From: Nematocida ironsii
Lineage: Eukaryota > Microsporidia
DNA length: 64,000 nt
Assembly: GCA_001642415.1 (NCBI GenBank)
Contig: LTDK01000094.1
Span: 55,995-119,994, forward strand
Direction: 5' to 3'
Of this stretch, positions 17,353-25,797 are shown one piece after another. Below the pieces are notes generated by a model. That model had not been told where the DNA came from and did no database searches. It saw only the letters and a program-made list of their open reading frames with translations. The position numbers and the translations under genes are program-made. Positions within the stretch are counted from its first letter, which is position 1; every line of letters begins with the position of its first letter.

Positions 17353-17940
17353 ATGAAAAGAGAGAAGGCGGCAGAGATACTTGGGTGCACTGTAGAAAGC
17401 AGCCATGAAGAGATACGCAAGAGATACAGACAGCTGTCAATGAAAATGCATCCGGACAGGCCAGGAGGATCAGAAGAGAAGTTTATTCAGCTAAACCAGG
17501 CATACGAGCTGCTTACAGAAAAAGCCGGCTCAGATAGAGATATAATCACAAAAGATATGTTTGAAAGGTTTAGATCTATCTATGAAGGATCGCAGGAAGA
17601 GAAAGATGAGCTGATTTCTCTCTATAAAAAGCACAAGGGGCGCATGGCAAAGGTTATTGATGCTCTTTTATTGGGAGAAGATGAGCAGGAAGAGAGGTAC
17701 AGAAGAATCATCAATGAGCATATAAAAGAGAAGAAGGTGGAGGAGTATCCTGGATATGCCAAAGCAAAACCTCTTATGGCAAACACAAAGAGGCAGCAGA
17801 AAAGAGAGAAAGAAAAAGCTGCAGCAGAACTGCTTGCTAAGGATTTAGAAAAAAGAGCCGAAGAAAGAAAGAATCGGTATAACCAAATGATTGAAAGACT
17901 TGAAGAAAAAGTGGCAAATCCTAAAAAGGGCAAAAAGTAG
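17353..17940 (+). CDS. DNAJC9-like J-protein (histone co-chaperone)
   Basis: 195 residues. The J domain is at 1-60 with intact MHPDRPGG (HPD). The downstream part ITKDMFERFRSIYEGSQEEKDELISLYKKHKGRMAKVIDALLL, then RYRRIINEHIKEKKVEEYPGYAKAKP, follows the DNAJC9 pattern (YxxSEEExxDLxxAYxxxxGDMxxIxxxV, then IxxxIxxgevpxY). A charged coiled-coil end follows. DNAJC9 binds H3-H4 and recruits Hsp70 to fold histones. This fits with the RbAp48-like gene also in this window. Confidence 0.8.
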   Translation: MKREKAAEILGCTVESSHEEIRKRYRQLSMKMHPDRPGGSEEKFIQLNQAYELLTEKAGSDRDIITKDMFERFRSIYEGSQEEKDELISLYKKHKGRMAKVIDALLLGEDEQEERYRRIINEHIKEKKVEEYPGYAKAKPLMANTKRQQKREKEKAAAELLAKDLEKRAEERKNRYNQMIERLEEKVANPKKGKK

Positions 17941-18465
17941 TGGTATAAATAAAGTTGCGACTAGCTAAATACATATATTTTGTGTGTTTTAGGATGACTG
18001 ATCTGTTCTATTTTAATAGTATGTGATAATATATACCTGTGAGAATTTAATAAATTGGCGTTTTCTATTTGCATTTGAATTTAAATATTCTAATCTTTTC
18101 AAAATTTTGTATTAGCGATCGTGAACATTCTGGGTTAAATAGCGTCTAAAGAAAAATATACCCCAAAAACAGTGGAATAATTTTTGTGGGTTAGATTTAT
18201 TTTAGAGTATATAAAATGCTCTGAGATAATCACATGGTGTGTAGATAGATAAGTTAAAACGGCTTGAAATCGCCAATATTAAACATAAATAGTGCATATT
18301 ACTCCTATGCTAGTGATAATTATTAGATGTATACTAATTTATGCAGTTGATCTAACTTATTATGCTTTTTGTTCTTTTAGAAGTTATTGGCCAGATGAAG
18401 CACTAAAGAGCATTTGGTGGTTGTGGAGGGTTTTAAAATACATTGAGTTTGTTTACTATTTTTTT
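17941..18465. other. Intergenic region upstream of NPL4
   Basis: AT-rich. A frame continues upstream of the Npl4 start to 18292, but the added residues are hydrophobic and unlike Npl4, so it is treated as noncoding. No other gene is seen. Confidence 0.5.
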
Positions 18466-20013
18466 ATGATTATTCGAGTCCAAGGAAGAGACAGAACCAT
18501 GCGAATTGAGGTGGAGCAGGCCACAACAATTGCACAAATAATGGAAGAGGTAAGCAAAAGAGTAAATGCCCCATGTGTGAACATTTTGCATAATGGAAAG
18601 AATATAGAAGGAAGTGTGGGGGATAACAATCTAGAGAATGGAGAAATGCTTACTGCTGAGTATGAGATAGCCAAGCCAGCAGAAGAAGATCCTTTACCTG
18701 TGCAAGCACAAACTCCTAGCGAGCCTGCACAAACACAAACACAAAAATCTAGCGAATGCTCGCATGGTCCCTCTGGAATGTGCAGTAATTGCATGAGCGA
18801 GGATTCTTGGGTATCTGAGCAGTTTAAGGAGCGGCGGTTTATTTCGCAGGGAGCATACGAAGAGTACCTTGCATCGAAAGAGAAGGTTCTTCTGATTGAA
18901 ACACACCTGCCGCCTGCCTGTCGGACCCATCGACCAGAGCACCGGTGCAACAAGTGCATGCCGAAAGAAATATCTTTGGGCCAGCAGCCATTCCGCCCAA
19001 TAGATCACATTGAAGTACACGACAGAGCTATTATTGAGCAGATTCTTATTGAGCAAAAGGAAAAAAACACACAGTCTGTGCATCTGCTGATAGGAAGATA
19101 TTCAGAGTATCCAGATGTACCTAAGGGCCGGAAGGCTGAGATTTTTGCAAGAATCACTCCTACTCAGAAGGGGCTTCTAGATGGATTTATTATTGATCCA
19201 AATGATAAAATGCTTTTAGGAACGGATGAATCATTAAATAGAGTGCTAAATTTACTGCAGATGGAGATAGTTGGGATGGTTTATACAAGGATCACAAAAG
19301 AGCCAATGCCATACATCAGTGCATTAGAGATAGATTTTATTGCGAATATGCAAAACAGGTTTGCAGAGTGGGCAGTTCAGGAAAGAAAAGGGTCTAAATT
19401 TGTGACTTTAATACTTAGCGGCACACCCACATCATCAGAAATTGTTGAGTGCATGGTCACACATCTGGGCATGGAGCTGTCCCTAGATGGAGTTCTACAC
19501 GCGTCTGTTAATCGGCAAGAAATGTCTGCCAAGTCCGTAGATATGATATGGAGGGACAAAGAAGGGTCGCACACTGGAAGTAGAATACCTGTTGAGTATT
19601 TGGCGGTGCGGCCAACACACGGTCTTACGCAGAACAAAAGCGTTTTCTACATAAAGACAGAGAAAACCCCGTTTAAGCGAGGCATGGGAGTAAGCAAGCT
19701 GAAAAAACACTTCCAAAGACGGCTGTCCGATGACTCTGTATGCTTAATTAGCCTAGCCGCTGTTTCAGACATAGAAGTGCTCTTAGAGCTGGCAGATATG
19801 AACATTCTTTCTGATGAGCTTGTAGAGTGTGTGGCAAACAAAGACACTGAGCGTTTTAAAGACTGTGTTCTAAATGGAAGACTAGAAGAGCTTGTAGATA
19901 TTGCAAAAGAGTGCAAAGAAAGCAGTTCCTGGGCGTGCAATGTATGTACACTAGTGAATGCACCTACTCGAACACTCTGCGATGCCTGTGGGTTTGAGAA
20001 GGGAGCCTACTAA
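18466..20013 (+). CDS. NPL4: Npl4, Cdc48/p97 ubiquitin cofactor
   Basis: 515 residues from ATG at 18466, chosen because MIIRVQGRDRTMRIEVEQ matches the start of Npl4's ubiquitin-like N-domain. Two zinc knuckles follow (CSHGPSGMCSNCM and CRTHRPEHRCNKCM), then the MPN-like domain (QSVHLLIGRYSEYPDVPKGRKAEI) and a C-terminal NZF finger (WACNVCTLVNAPTRTLCDACGFEKG). With Ufd1, Npl4 guides polyubiquitinated clients to Cdc48 for ER-associated degradation and other extraction tasks. The C-terminal NZF is present here although it is missing from yeast Npl4. Confidence 0.93.
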   Translation: MIIRVQGRDRTMRIEVEQATTIAQIMEEVSKRVNAPCVNILHNGKNIEGSVGDNNLENGEMLTAEYEIAKPAEEDPLPVQAQTPSEPAQTQTQKSSECSHGPSGMCSNCMSEDSWVSEQFKERRFISQGAYEEYLASKEKVLLIETHLPPACRTHRPEHRCNKCMPKEISLGQQPFRPIDHIEVHDRAIIEQILIEQKEKNTQSVHLLIGRYSEYPDVPKGRKAEIFARITPTQKGLLDGFIIDPNDKMLLGTDESLNRVLNLLQMEIVGMVYTRITKEPMPYISALEIDFIANMQNRFAEWAVQERKGSKFVTLILSGTPTSSEIVECMVTHLGMELSLDGVLHASVNRQEMSAKSVDMIWRDKEGSHTGSRIPVEYLAVRPTHGLTQNKSVFYIKTEKTPFKRGMGVSKLKKHFQRRLSDDSVCLISLAAVSDIEVLLELADMNILSDELVECVANKDTERFKDCVLNGRLEELVDIAKECKESSSWACNVCTLVNAPTRTLCDACGFEKGAY

Positions 20014-20831
20014 TGACCGTTGCACCATTCAGTGGTAAAAATAGAAGATACTGTGTAGGCAGAAAGTAATAAAAATTAAATAAAAATACAAAATAAATAA
20101 TAAGATTTACTGCATCTATTCTCTGAATCTTCTACATAGTTATATGGCATGTGTTTGTCTTAGTATTATGAATTTTATGCTATTTCTAGCAAATCTCTAA
20201 TAAAAATTATTGTACTTTAATATATTTGATAGCTCAAATTGTTTAAACTACTGTATTCTTTTTTCTGCATTTATTAAGCTGTGTTAACTTATATTGTTCC
20301 TATTTATATGTTAGTTCTTTGTTGGGGTGTTTAGGGCTATTGGTTGTATATTTTAATAGAAAGTAGTTTCTTATAATTAGAATAGAAAATTAAACATAAA
20401 GTATTTATATTTCTATGTAAAAAGTACATATTTATTTTTTTGAAGCATACTAAAAGAATAAAAATACAAAAATATATTAAAACAAACTCCACAGACTTTC
20501 TAAGACAAGTACATTGTATTCATTAAGTAGAAAAGGAAGCAGAATGAACCAGGAGAATATGCAGGTAGAAAACAAAATTATTAACAAAATTATTATGATA
20601 AAATAAGGAATGTAGTGGCATAATAAGAGAAATAATAAATAGTAAAACAATTTCTAATTATACAGCAATAACAATAGAAAGAAAAATAGATGTAAAGAAA
20701 AGATGAAAATAGGAAATAGTCAAAAAAGCACTGAAATAACCATAGAATGGATGTACATTCAGGCGTGTTTTAACTATTCATAATATAGAATTATAATATG
20801 TTTGGGGATTTTATTAACAGGATACTTATAT
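20014..20831. other. 818-bp intergenic region
   Basis: Very AT-rich, with runs of A and T and no ORF, tRNA or hairpin that I can support. It lies between two convergent genes. Confidence 0.5.
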
Positions 20832-23678
20832 TTATAATTGATAATTTGTTGTGATTTGAATCAAGTTGGTTTCATACATGTTTAGGATGTGGTAGAAGTT
20901 TTGATGGTCTTCTTTATTATTAGACTGGCATAGCTCTTCTTTCATGGATTTAAGCGTATTTACTATGTTTAATATGGACTCTGATGAGGCTGGCAAAGTA
21001 CAGTGTAAAATAATATTTTGCTTAAAGTTGATTAGATTATAGCAATCTTTTATAATAAATTTAAACCAATCTTTTTTTTGGCATGCTATACCAATAATTT
21101 CCAATAAGAATGTGTTGATAAAGCACACTGTTTTGGCCTTCTTTAAATAGCACATCTTTGAGTTTTTTACAGAATTAATAATTGAAAGAATGTATTCTAT
21201 GCTTATACCCCTTTTTGTTAAACAATTAAGTAGTCTAAATTGAGTTTTAGATGGGATATACCACAAAACAACGCTTAATCCAGCTAGAGTGCAGTCTTCG
21301 CACATGACTATGTAGGCATTTATAATTTTCTGAAGAAGAAATGGCGAATCTATGTTTGTTATATAGGTGAACACCTCTATTACCTCAAACTCTGAGAATA
21401 TTCTTTTGTTAAGTATCTGGTAGCTGATATGTATATCTGGAAGGTAGCTTTTGTACTCTTCAAATAGTTTAAGAAGAGTAAATACTCTCAATTCAAGATA
21501 CTCATTTCCAAATAGTATATTTTCTAGAAGATTCGAAAGGAATATAATAAGAGAATGCCCGGGATTTAGACGCAATATCACACCATGTATCAATAACTGC
21601 CGAGCCAGATTTAAGCTATAAATAGGGTCGTAGAGCTGGGGATCAAGAAGGAATGTGTTAGGGTTTATCTCTCTATACGTATAAAAATTCATTATTGGCA
21701 ATATTTTAATACTTTCAAGCAAATTCTCTGTAGTATGCGTACATTGGTCGATTACAAAGTAGATATAATGGCTAAGTATGCAATCAAACATTAAATTAAA
21801 AGTAGAAAACGATATAATAGAGTTTAAAATCCTCTTATCATCGCTTGATAGAGAAGTGTTTTCTGGTGCTTCAAATGATACCTGTGTATGATAAAGCACA
21901 GATGTGACTGTACCTATGCACTGAATGTATGGCATCTGAACAATAATTCTTAGTGTTTTATAAATCTCATTATATTTATATCCTATTCGTATAAATCCAA
22001 ACATATCACATCGGTTTTCTTTTACGCTGTAGTATGTTATACATGCACTTGGTAGAGTTATGTTTTTATTTACTGAGAGTGCTTTGAATAAATTCTGTAT
22101 ATACTTACGCACACGTTTGAATATTTTTTGTTTATCGTCTTTCCCCTCACTTTCTGCCCATTTTTGTAATGCATCTATTTTTTTCTTTTCGTGCTTATAT
22201 ATACCAGCAACCTCTGTAATGACTCGGAGAATATTTAATAGGCCGGGCTCTATTTGGTTTCTATTTGGTCTGATATAGAATATGTCTTTGTTGTTTAGGT
22301 CTGCAACTACTTTATTCCAATCAGAGTGCACCGCATATGATGTTCTATCAAACATGTACTTATACTTATCAAAAAAGCTCTTTAGGTCAGCAGACGCGTG
22401 TTTCATGTGTTTTGTTGTATAGATCTGCCTATTCTGATCGTATGCAAAGCAGCAAAATAGTGAAAGTATAATTGTCTCTGTGCTATTAATAAACTCAGGA
22501 AGCCTATACACAGCAGAGTTTCGATTAAAGCACATACTTTCTTTTACATTTATATCAAGAGAGTCCAATACTATGTGCCTTAGACTTTTTAAACTTCTGA
22601 TATGGACTTTTGGGCTCTTGATTGCTTGTGGGTGCAGGTTCTCTGAAAAAGGAAGTGTCATGTTTTTTCTAATCACTTCATTCATTTGGCATAAATAATC
22701 AAAATAGTTGTGCTCACTATTTCGCAGTCTATCTAGAATAAAATACTCACAAAACACATTTTTAGCGTGGTTATCATAAGTGTATTCTATATTCACTATA
22801 TACTCACATAGAAGGGCAAACGTTGCATGGCAAAAACAAATAGCATCTTGAGCTGTAGTAATATATTCATAGATGTATGTATGTATAAGAAATTTTGGAC
22901 TGCTCAAAAAATCACCTGTATTAAAATTAAATTCTGGTATATATGCTCCTACTCTTGGCCCTATAAGTCCTTTAGATTGTAGGGCTGTGTTGTTTTTATT
23001 CCCTATAAAAAAATTAATCACATTCATTGCCTCTTCATATTTTGTTGCTTTTTTACAGTTCTCTTTATTATCTGGGTGCTTCCCAGCGATGTCATCTAAA
23101 GTACTCATGTTAATTCTAAAATGCTCGCCGTCGGTATCAAGTTTTTTTAAAACCAGATTTACTTGGTCTTCAACATATTCAAATATCAACGGAACTTCTA
23201 TTCCCTCAGAAAGCAATAATAAAGATGCAAAAAGTTTATACCTCTGCTCTGCTGTTAATTTGCTAGTAATTAGCGTATAAAACGAATCTTCTTTATCTGT
23301 GAATATGGATAGATGACCATCCGGTGATGGAAACAGCTGCAAAAGGACGGTGTGGTATTCTTTTATATACAAAAACCCACTATTCTGATTTTTTAAAAAA
23401 TCTGGCAGATCTTTCTCATAAAAGAAAGAATCTAAAGAGAAATAATAGGGTGTATTCTCTTGCACAGGCTTATTATTTTTTATTCCGGGCGAAAAAAACC
23501 GCATATTATACATTAATCTGCTTGTTTTTATTAAACATGCTAGCATCGGACTCAATACGCTTTTTTGTTTTATGCACAGCCGTCCCCAGGCTTTACCATC
23601 AATTATATGGTCTTTTACCAATTTTAACTCACTCATTTCCCATCTTGTTTCAATTTCTGGTTTCTTGTGTTTCTTCAT
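20832..23678 (-). CDS. Large orphan protein (948 residues)
   Basis: One long frame from ATG at 23678. The protein is Lys/Asn/Ile-rich with no signal peptide and no convincing membrane anchor. Hydrophobic helices appear throughout (for example FLIHTYIYEYITTAQDAICFCHATFALLCEYIV around 270-302 and TFNLMFDCILSHYIYFVI around 630-650). A charged coiled-coil-like stretch is near 490-525. I recognise no domain. Its size and composition suit a lineage-specific microsporidian family protein, but membership in any named family is only a guess. Confidence 0.75.
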   Translation of the reverse strand: MKKHKKPEIETRWEMSELKLVKDHIIDGKAWGRLCIKQKSVLSPMLACLIKTSRLMYNMRFFSPGIKNNKPVQENTPYYFSLDSFFYEKDLPDFLKNQNSGFLYIKEYHTVLLQLFPSPDGHLSIFTDKEDSFYTLITSKLTAEQRYKLFASLLLLSEGIEVPLIFEYVEDQVNLVLKKLDTDGEHFRINMSTLDDIAGKHPDNKENCKKATKYEEAMNVINFFIGNKNNTALQSKGLIGPRVGAYIPEFNFNTGDFLSSPKFLIHTYIYEYITTAQDAICFCHATFALLCEYIVNIEYTYDNHAKNVFCEYFILDRLRNSEHNYFDYLCQMNEVIRKNMTLPFSENLHPQAIKSPKVHIRSLKSLRHIVLDSLDINVKESMCFNRNSAVYRLPEFINSTETIILSLFCCFAYDQNRQIYTTKHMKHASADLKSFFDKYKYMFDRTSYAVHSDWNKVVADLNNKDIFYIRPNRNQIEPGLLNILRVITEVAGIYKHEKKKIDALQKWAESEGKDDKQKIFKRVRKYIQNLFKALSVNKNITLPSACITYYSVKENRCDMFGFIRIGYKYNEIYKTLRIIVQMPYIQCIGTVTSVLYHTQVSFEAPENTSLSSDDKRILNSIISFSTFNLMFDCILSHYIYFVIDQCTHTTENLLESIKILPIMNFYTYREINPNTFLLDPQLYDPIYSLNLARQLLIHGVILRLNPGHSLIIFLSNLLENILFGNEYLELRVFTLLKLFEEYKSYLPDIHISYQILNKRIFSEFEVIEVFTYITNIDSPFLLQKIINAYIVMCEDCTLAGLSVVLWYIPSKTQFRLLNCLTKRGISIEYILSIINSVKNSKMCYLKKAKTVCFINTFLLEIIGIACQKKDWFKFIIKDCYNLINFKQNIILHCTLPASSESILNIVNTLKSMKEELCQSNNKEDHQNFYHILNMYETNLIQITTNYQL

Positions 23679-23980
23679 AAAGCAAATATAATTTTATTTC
23701 AAGAACTGCGATTTAATATTTCTGCATACTAAATGGATCTTTTTGATTCGTTTGCAATAAAATCATAGCTCCATCTGGATGATATCTTAAATCGCTTTAT
23801 ACCATATGATTAACATACAAAAAAATATAATTCTCTAAAATAGAAAATATTCTAAATTTAGTAGAAACTATTTGAAATATTTATGGAAATAACCAAAAAT
23901 TTGAAAACCACGAATTTATTCGTATAAAAGGCAAGCCAAACATAGCATGCAATGCTGCTAGGCATGTTTAAGTAGGGCCT

Positions 23981-24502
23981 TTATTGGGTACTTTTCTCTT
24001 TTGCTTGACTAATAAAGCTTTCCATTCTATTTATGTTTATGTCTATTATTAAATAGAACTGAATAAGCTCATGCATGTCATCTCCCACACTACGAATTGT
24101 TTCATAGGCCAAGTCAACGCTCTGAGACGAGCTTTCTTCTAGCTCACTTAGATCTAGTATATTTTCCATGGAATTTAATGTGCTACGCAGCTCGCTTAGG
24201 ATTTCTTTTATTTCACTTGTTGGACTCTGTGAGAACATTTCTAGAAGGTCCCAGGAGTTTTTAATGCTTTCTGGAATTACGCTAAAGTGGCCTTCTGTTT
24301 TTGTTTGATTAAATCTCTTCATTAGATCTATAATATGAGAATGCACAGCATCTATTCTAGTGTCTGTGTATCTGTTTATGACTTCTTTATACTCTTCTAA
24401 ATCGGCCTCTATTTGTCTTTCTGCGGCCAGAGATACATTGAAGTATCCGAACAACAAAATGCTAATTATTACAACTACGCGCCGTATATTTTCGGGGTTC
24501 AT
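23981..24502 (-). CDS. Small secreted helical protein
   Basis: 173 residues from ATG at 24502 (the upstream codon in the frame is GTG). Residues 1-27 form a signal peptide (RRVVVIISILLFGYFNVSLAA), with likely cleavage after AA. The mature part is acidic and almost wholly alpha-helical, with heptad-like leucines (NSWDLLEMF...IKEILSELRSTLNSMENILDLSELEE). It has no cysteines and one NQT glycosylation sequon. No family recognised. It could be a host-exposed or ER-lumenal protein. Confidence 0.65.
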   Translation of the reverse strand: MNPENIRRVVVIISILLFGYFNVSLAAERQIEADLEEYKEVINRYTDTRIDAVHSHIIDLMKRFNQTKTEGHFSVIPESIKNSWDLLEMFSQSPTSEIKEILSELRSTLNSMENILDLSELEESSSQSVDLAYETIRSVGDDMHELIQFYLIIDININRMESFISQAKEKSTQ

Positions 24503-24684
24503 GCACACTAAATATTTTCTTTGTATATACTTCCCCTATTCACTCCTTGTCTTTATCATTTCATCTCTGGCTCCTGTATCCAATTAAATTTATTTATGGA
24601 AAAGGAGAATTTAATTTCGGATTACTGCTCTTGTTACATTTAAAAATTATTTACAAATAATATGGAATAGCAGATTTATTGCAA

Positions 24685-25773
24685 CTATATTATCATTTTT
24701 ATCTTAAAAACATCTTTAACATTTACATCCTTTGGACAGTACGGGCACTTAAAAATTACTCCTTTGAATGAAGCAATCTTCTCAACTGCCTTCACACTTA
24801 TTATGTGGCCACAGGTAAGAACGCATGGCGTGTTATCAAAAGAGCACTCAGTTCGAAGAATTGGACAGAAAAATGTTGAGTGGAAAGAAAGAATGTATGG
24901 AACTGCTGACTCAACCTCTATTTCAGTGTCATATGGAGTTACGTTTATCATCTCCATTTTTTTACCAATGTAGTAGAATGTTTCTAAGGTTATTGCATTC
25001 TTTGTTGGCAGTGCCCTTTTTGCATGAACCAATCTTTTAACCTCATTATGGTGCGTGGGAATGACCAGCAGGCTTAGTACGCTTTTTATTTCTTCATACT
25101 GCGCTGTCTGTTTTGAGTATACATGGCCTACCTGCCCATCAAAGTACAGAATAGTTCCGTTCTCTTCTATGAACCACTTTTTAATCTCAATAATGGACTG
25201 CTGGTAAATATCCTTTTTCTGGGCATTCCACGTACTCCACTTATTCATTTCTTTCAGTGCACCCTCCACAATTGTGTAGAGCTTTGTAATTGGATCTATC
25301 GGTGCTTCTACTTCTCTATGCGAGTTAATTACTTGTTTGCATTTTTTCTTTATGTCTGTTATATGCTTGTATTTTAGAGACTTCTTTGTAATGACACATG
25401 GTGCAATGGCACCCAGCTCATCCAACCATGGACTGTATATTTGGGGGATATTTACAGCTTCTTTGGGACTCTCAACAGGGTACATCTCGCTAAACTCTTC
25501 TAATAAAACGCGAGCAGTATCTACGTCATTCTGGCTGCACAGATACTCCACAATCAACACGTATATATACGGATCTTCTACAGCAATAACATCCGATGGT
25601 GGGGGAGGCAGGGAGACTTTTTCGCTTTCTAGTGCTGCAGTAGATATTGGTACTAGATTATCTAACACCGCCTGCCTGGCCTGCTCTGGGTCAAACTTTC
25701 CCCTTTCCTCACATTGTTTTAGATATTGTTTTAGTTTTATAGATAATTGCCTTATATACTGAGATGCCTGCAT
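24685..25773 (-). CDS. Rmd5/RMND5-like RING protein (GID/CTLH E3 ligase)
   Basis: 362 residues. The C-terminus FFCPILRTECSFDNTPCVLTCGHIISVKAVEKIASFKGVIFKCPYCPKDV matches the degenerate RING of Rmd5 (CP..., LxCGHxIs...l, FKCPYCP). A helical segment EDPYIYVLIVEYLCSQNDVDTARVLLEEF (about 71-99) sits where the LisH/CTLH region would be. The GID/CTLH complex ubiquitinates metabolic enzymes and other clients. The gene is divergent from the PKC-like gene with only 24 bp between ATGs. Confidence 0.72.
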   Translation of the reverse strand: MQASQYIRQLSIKLKQYLKQCEERGKFDPEQARQAVLDNLVPISTAALESEKVSLPPPPSDVIAVEDPYIYVLIVEYLCSQNDVDTARVLLEEFSEMYPVESPKEAVNIPQIYSPWLDELGAIAPCVITKKSLKYKHITDIKKKCKQVINSHREVEAPIDPITKLYTIVEGALKEMNKWSTWNAQKKDIYQQSIIEIKKWFIEENGTILYFDGQVGHVYSKQTAQYEEIKSVLSLLVIPTHHNEVKRLVHAKRALPTKNAITLETFYYIGKKMEMINVTPYDTEIEVESAVPYILSFHSTFFCPILRTECSFDNTPCVLTCGHIISVKAVEKIASFKGVIFKCPYCPKDVNVKDVFKIKMII

Positions 25774-25797
25774 AAAAAATAAACAAAGAAATTATAT

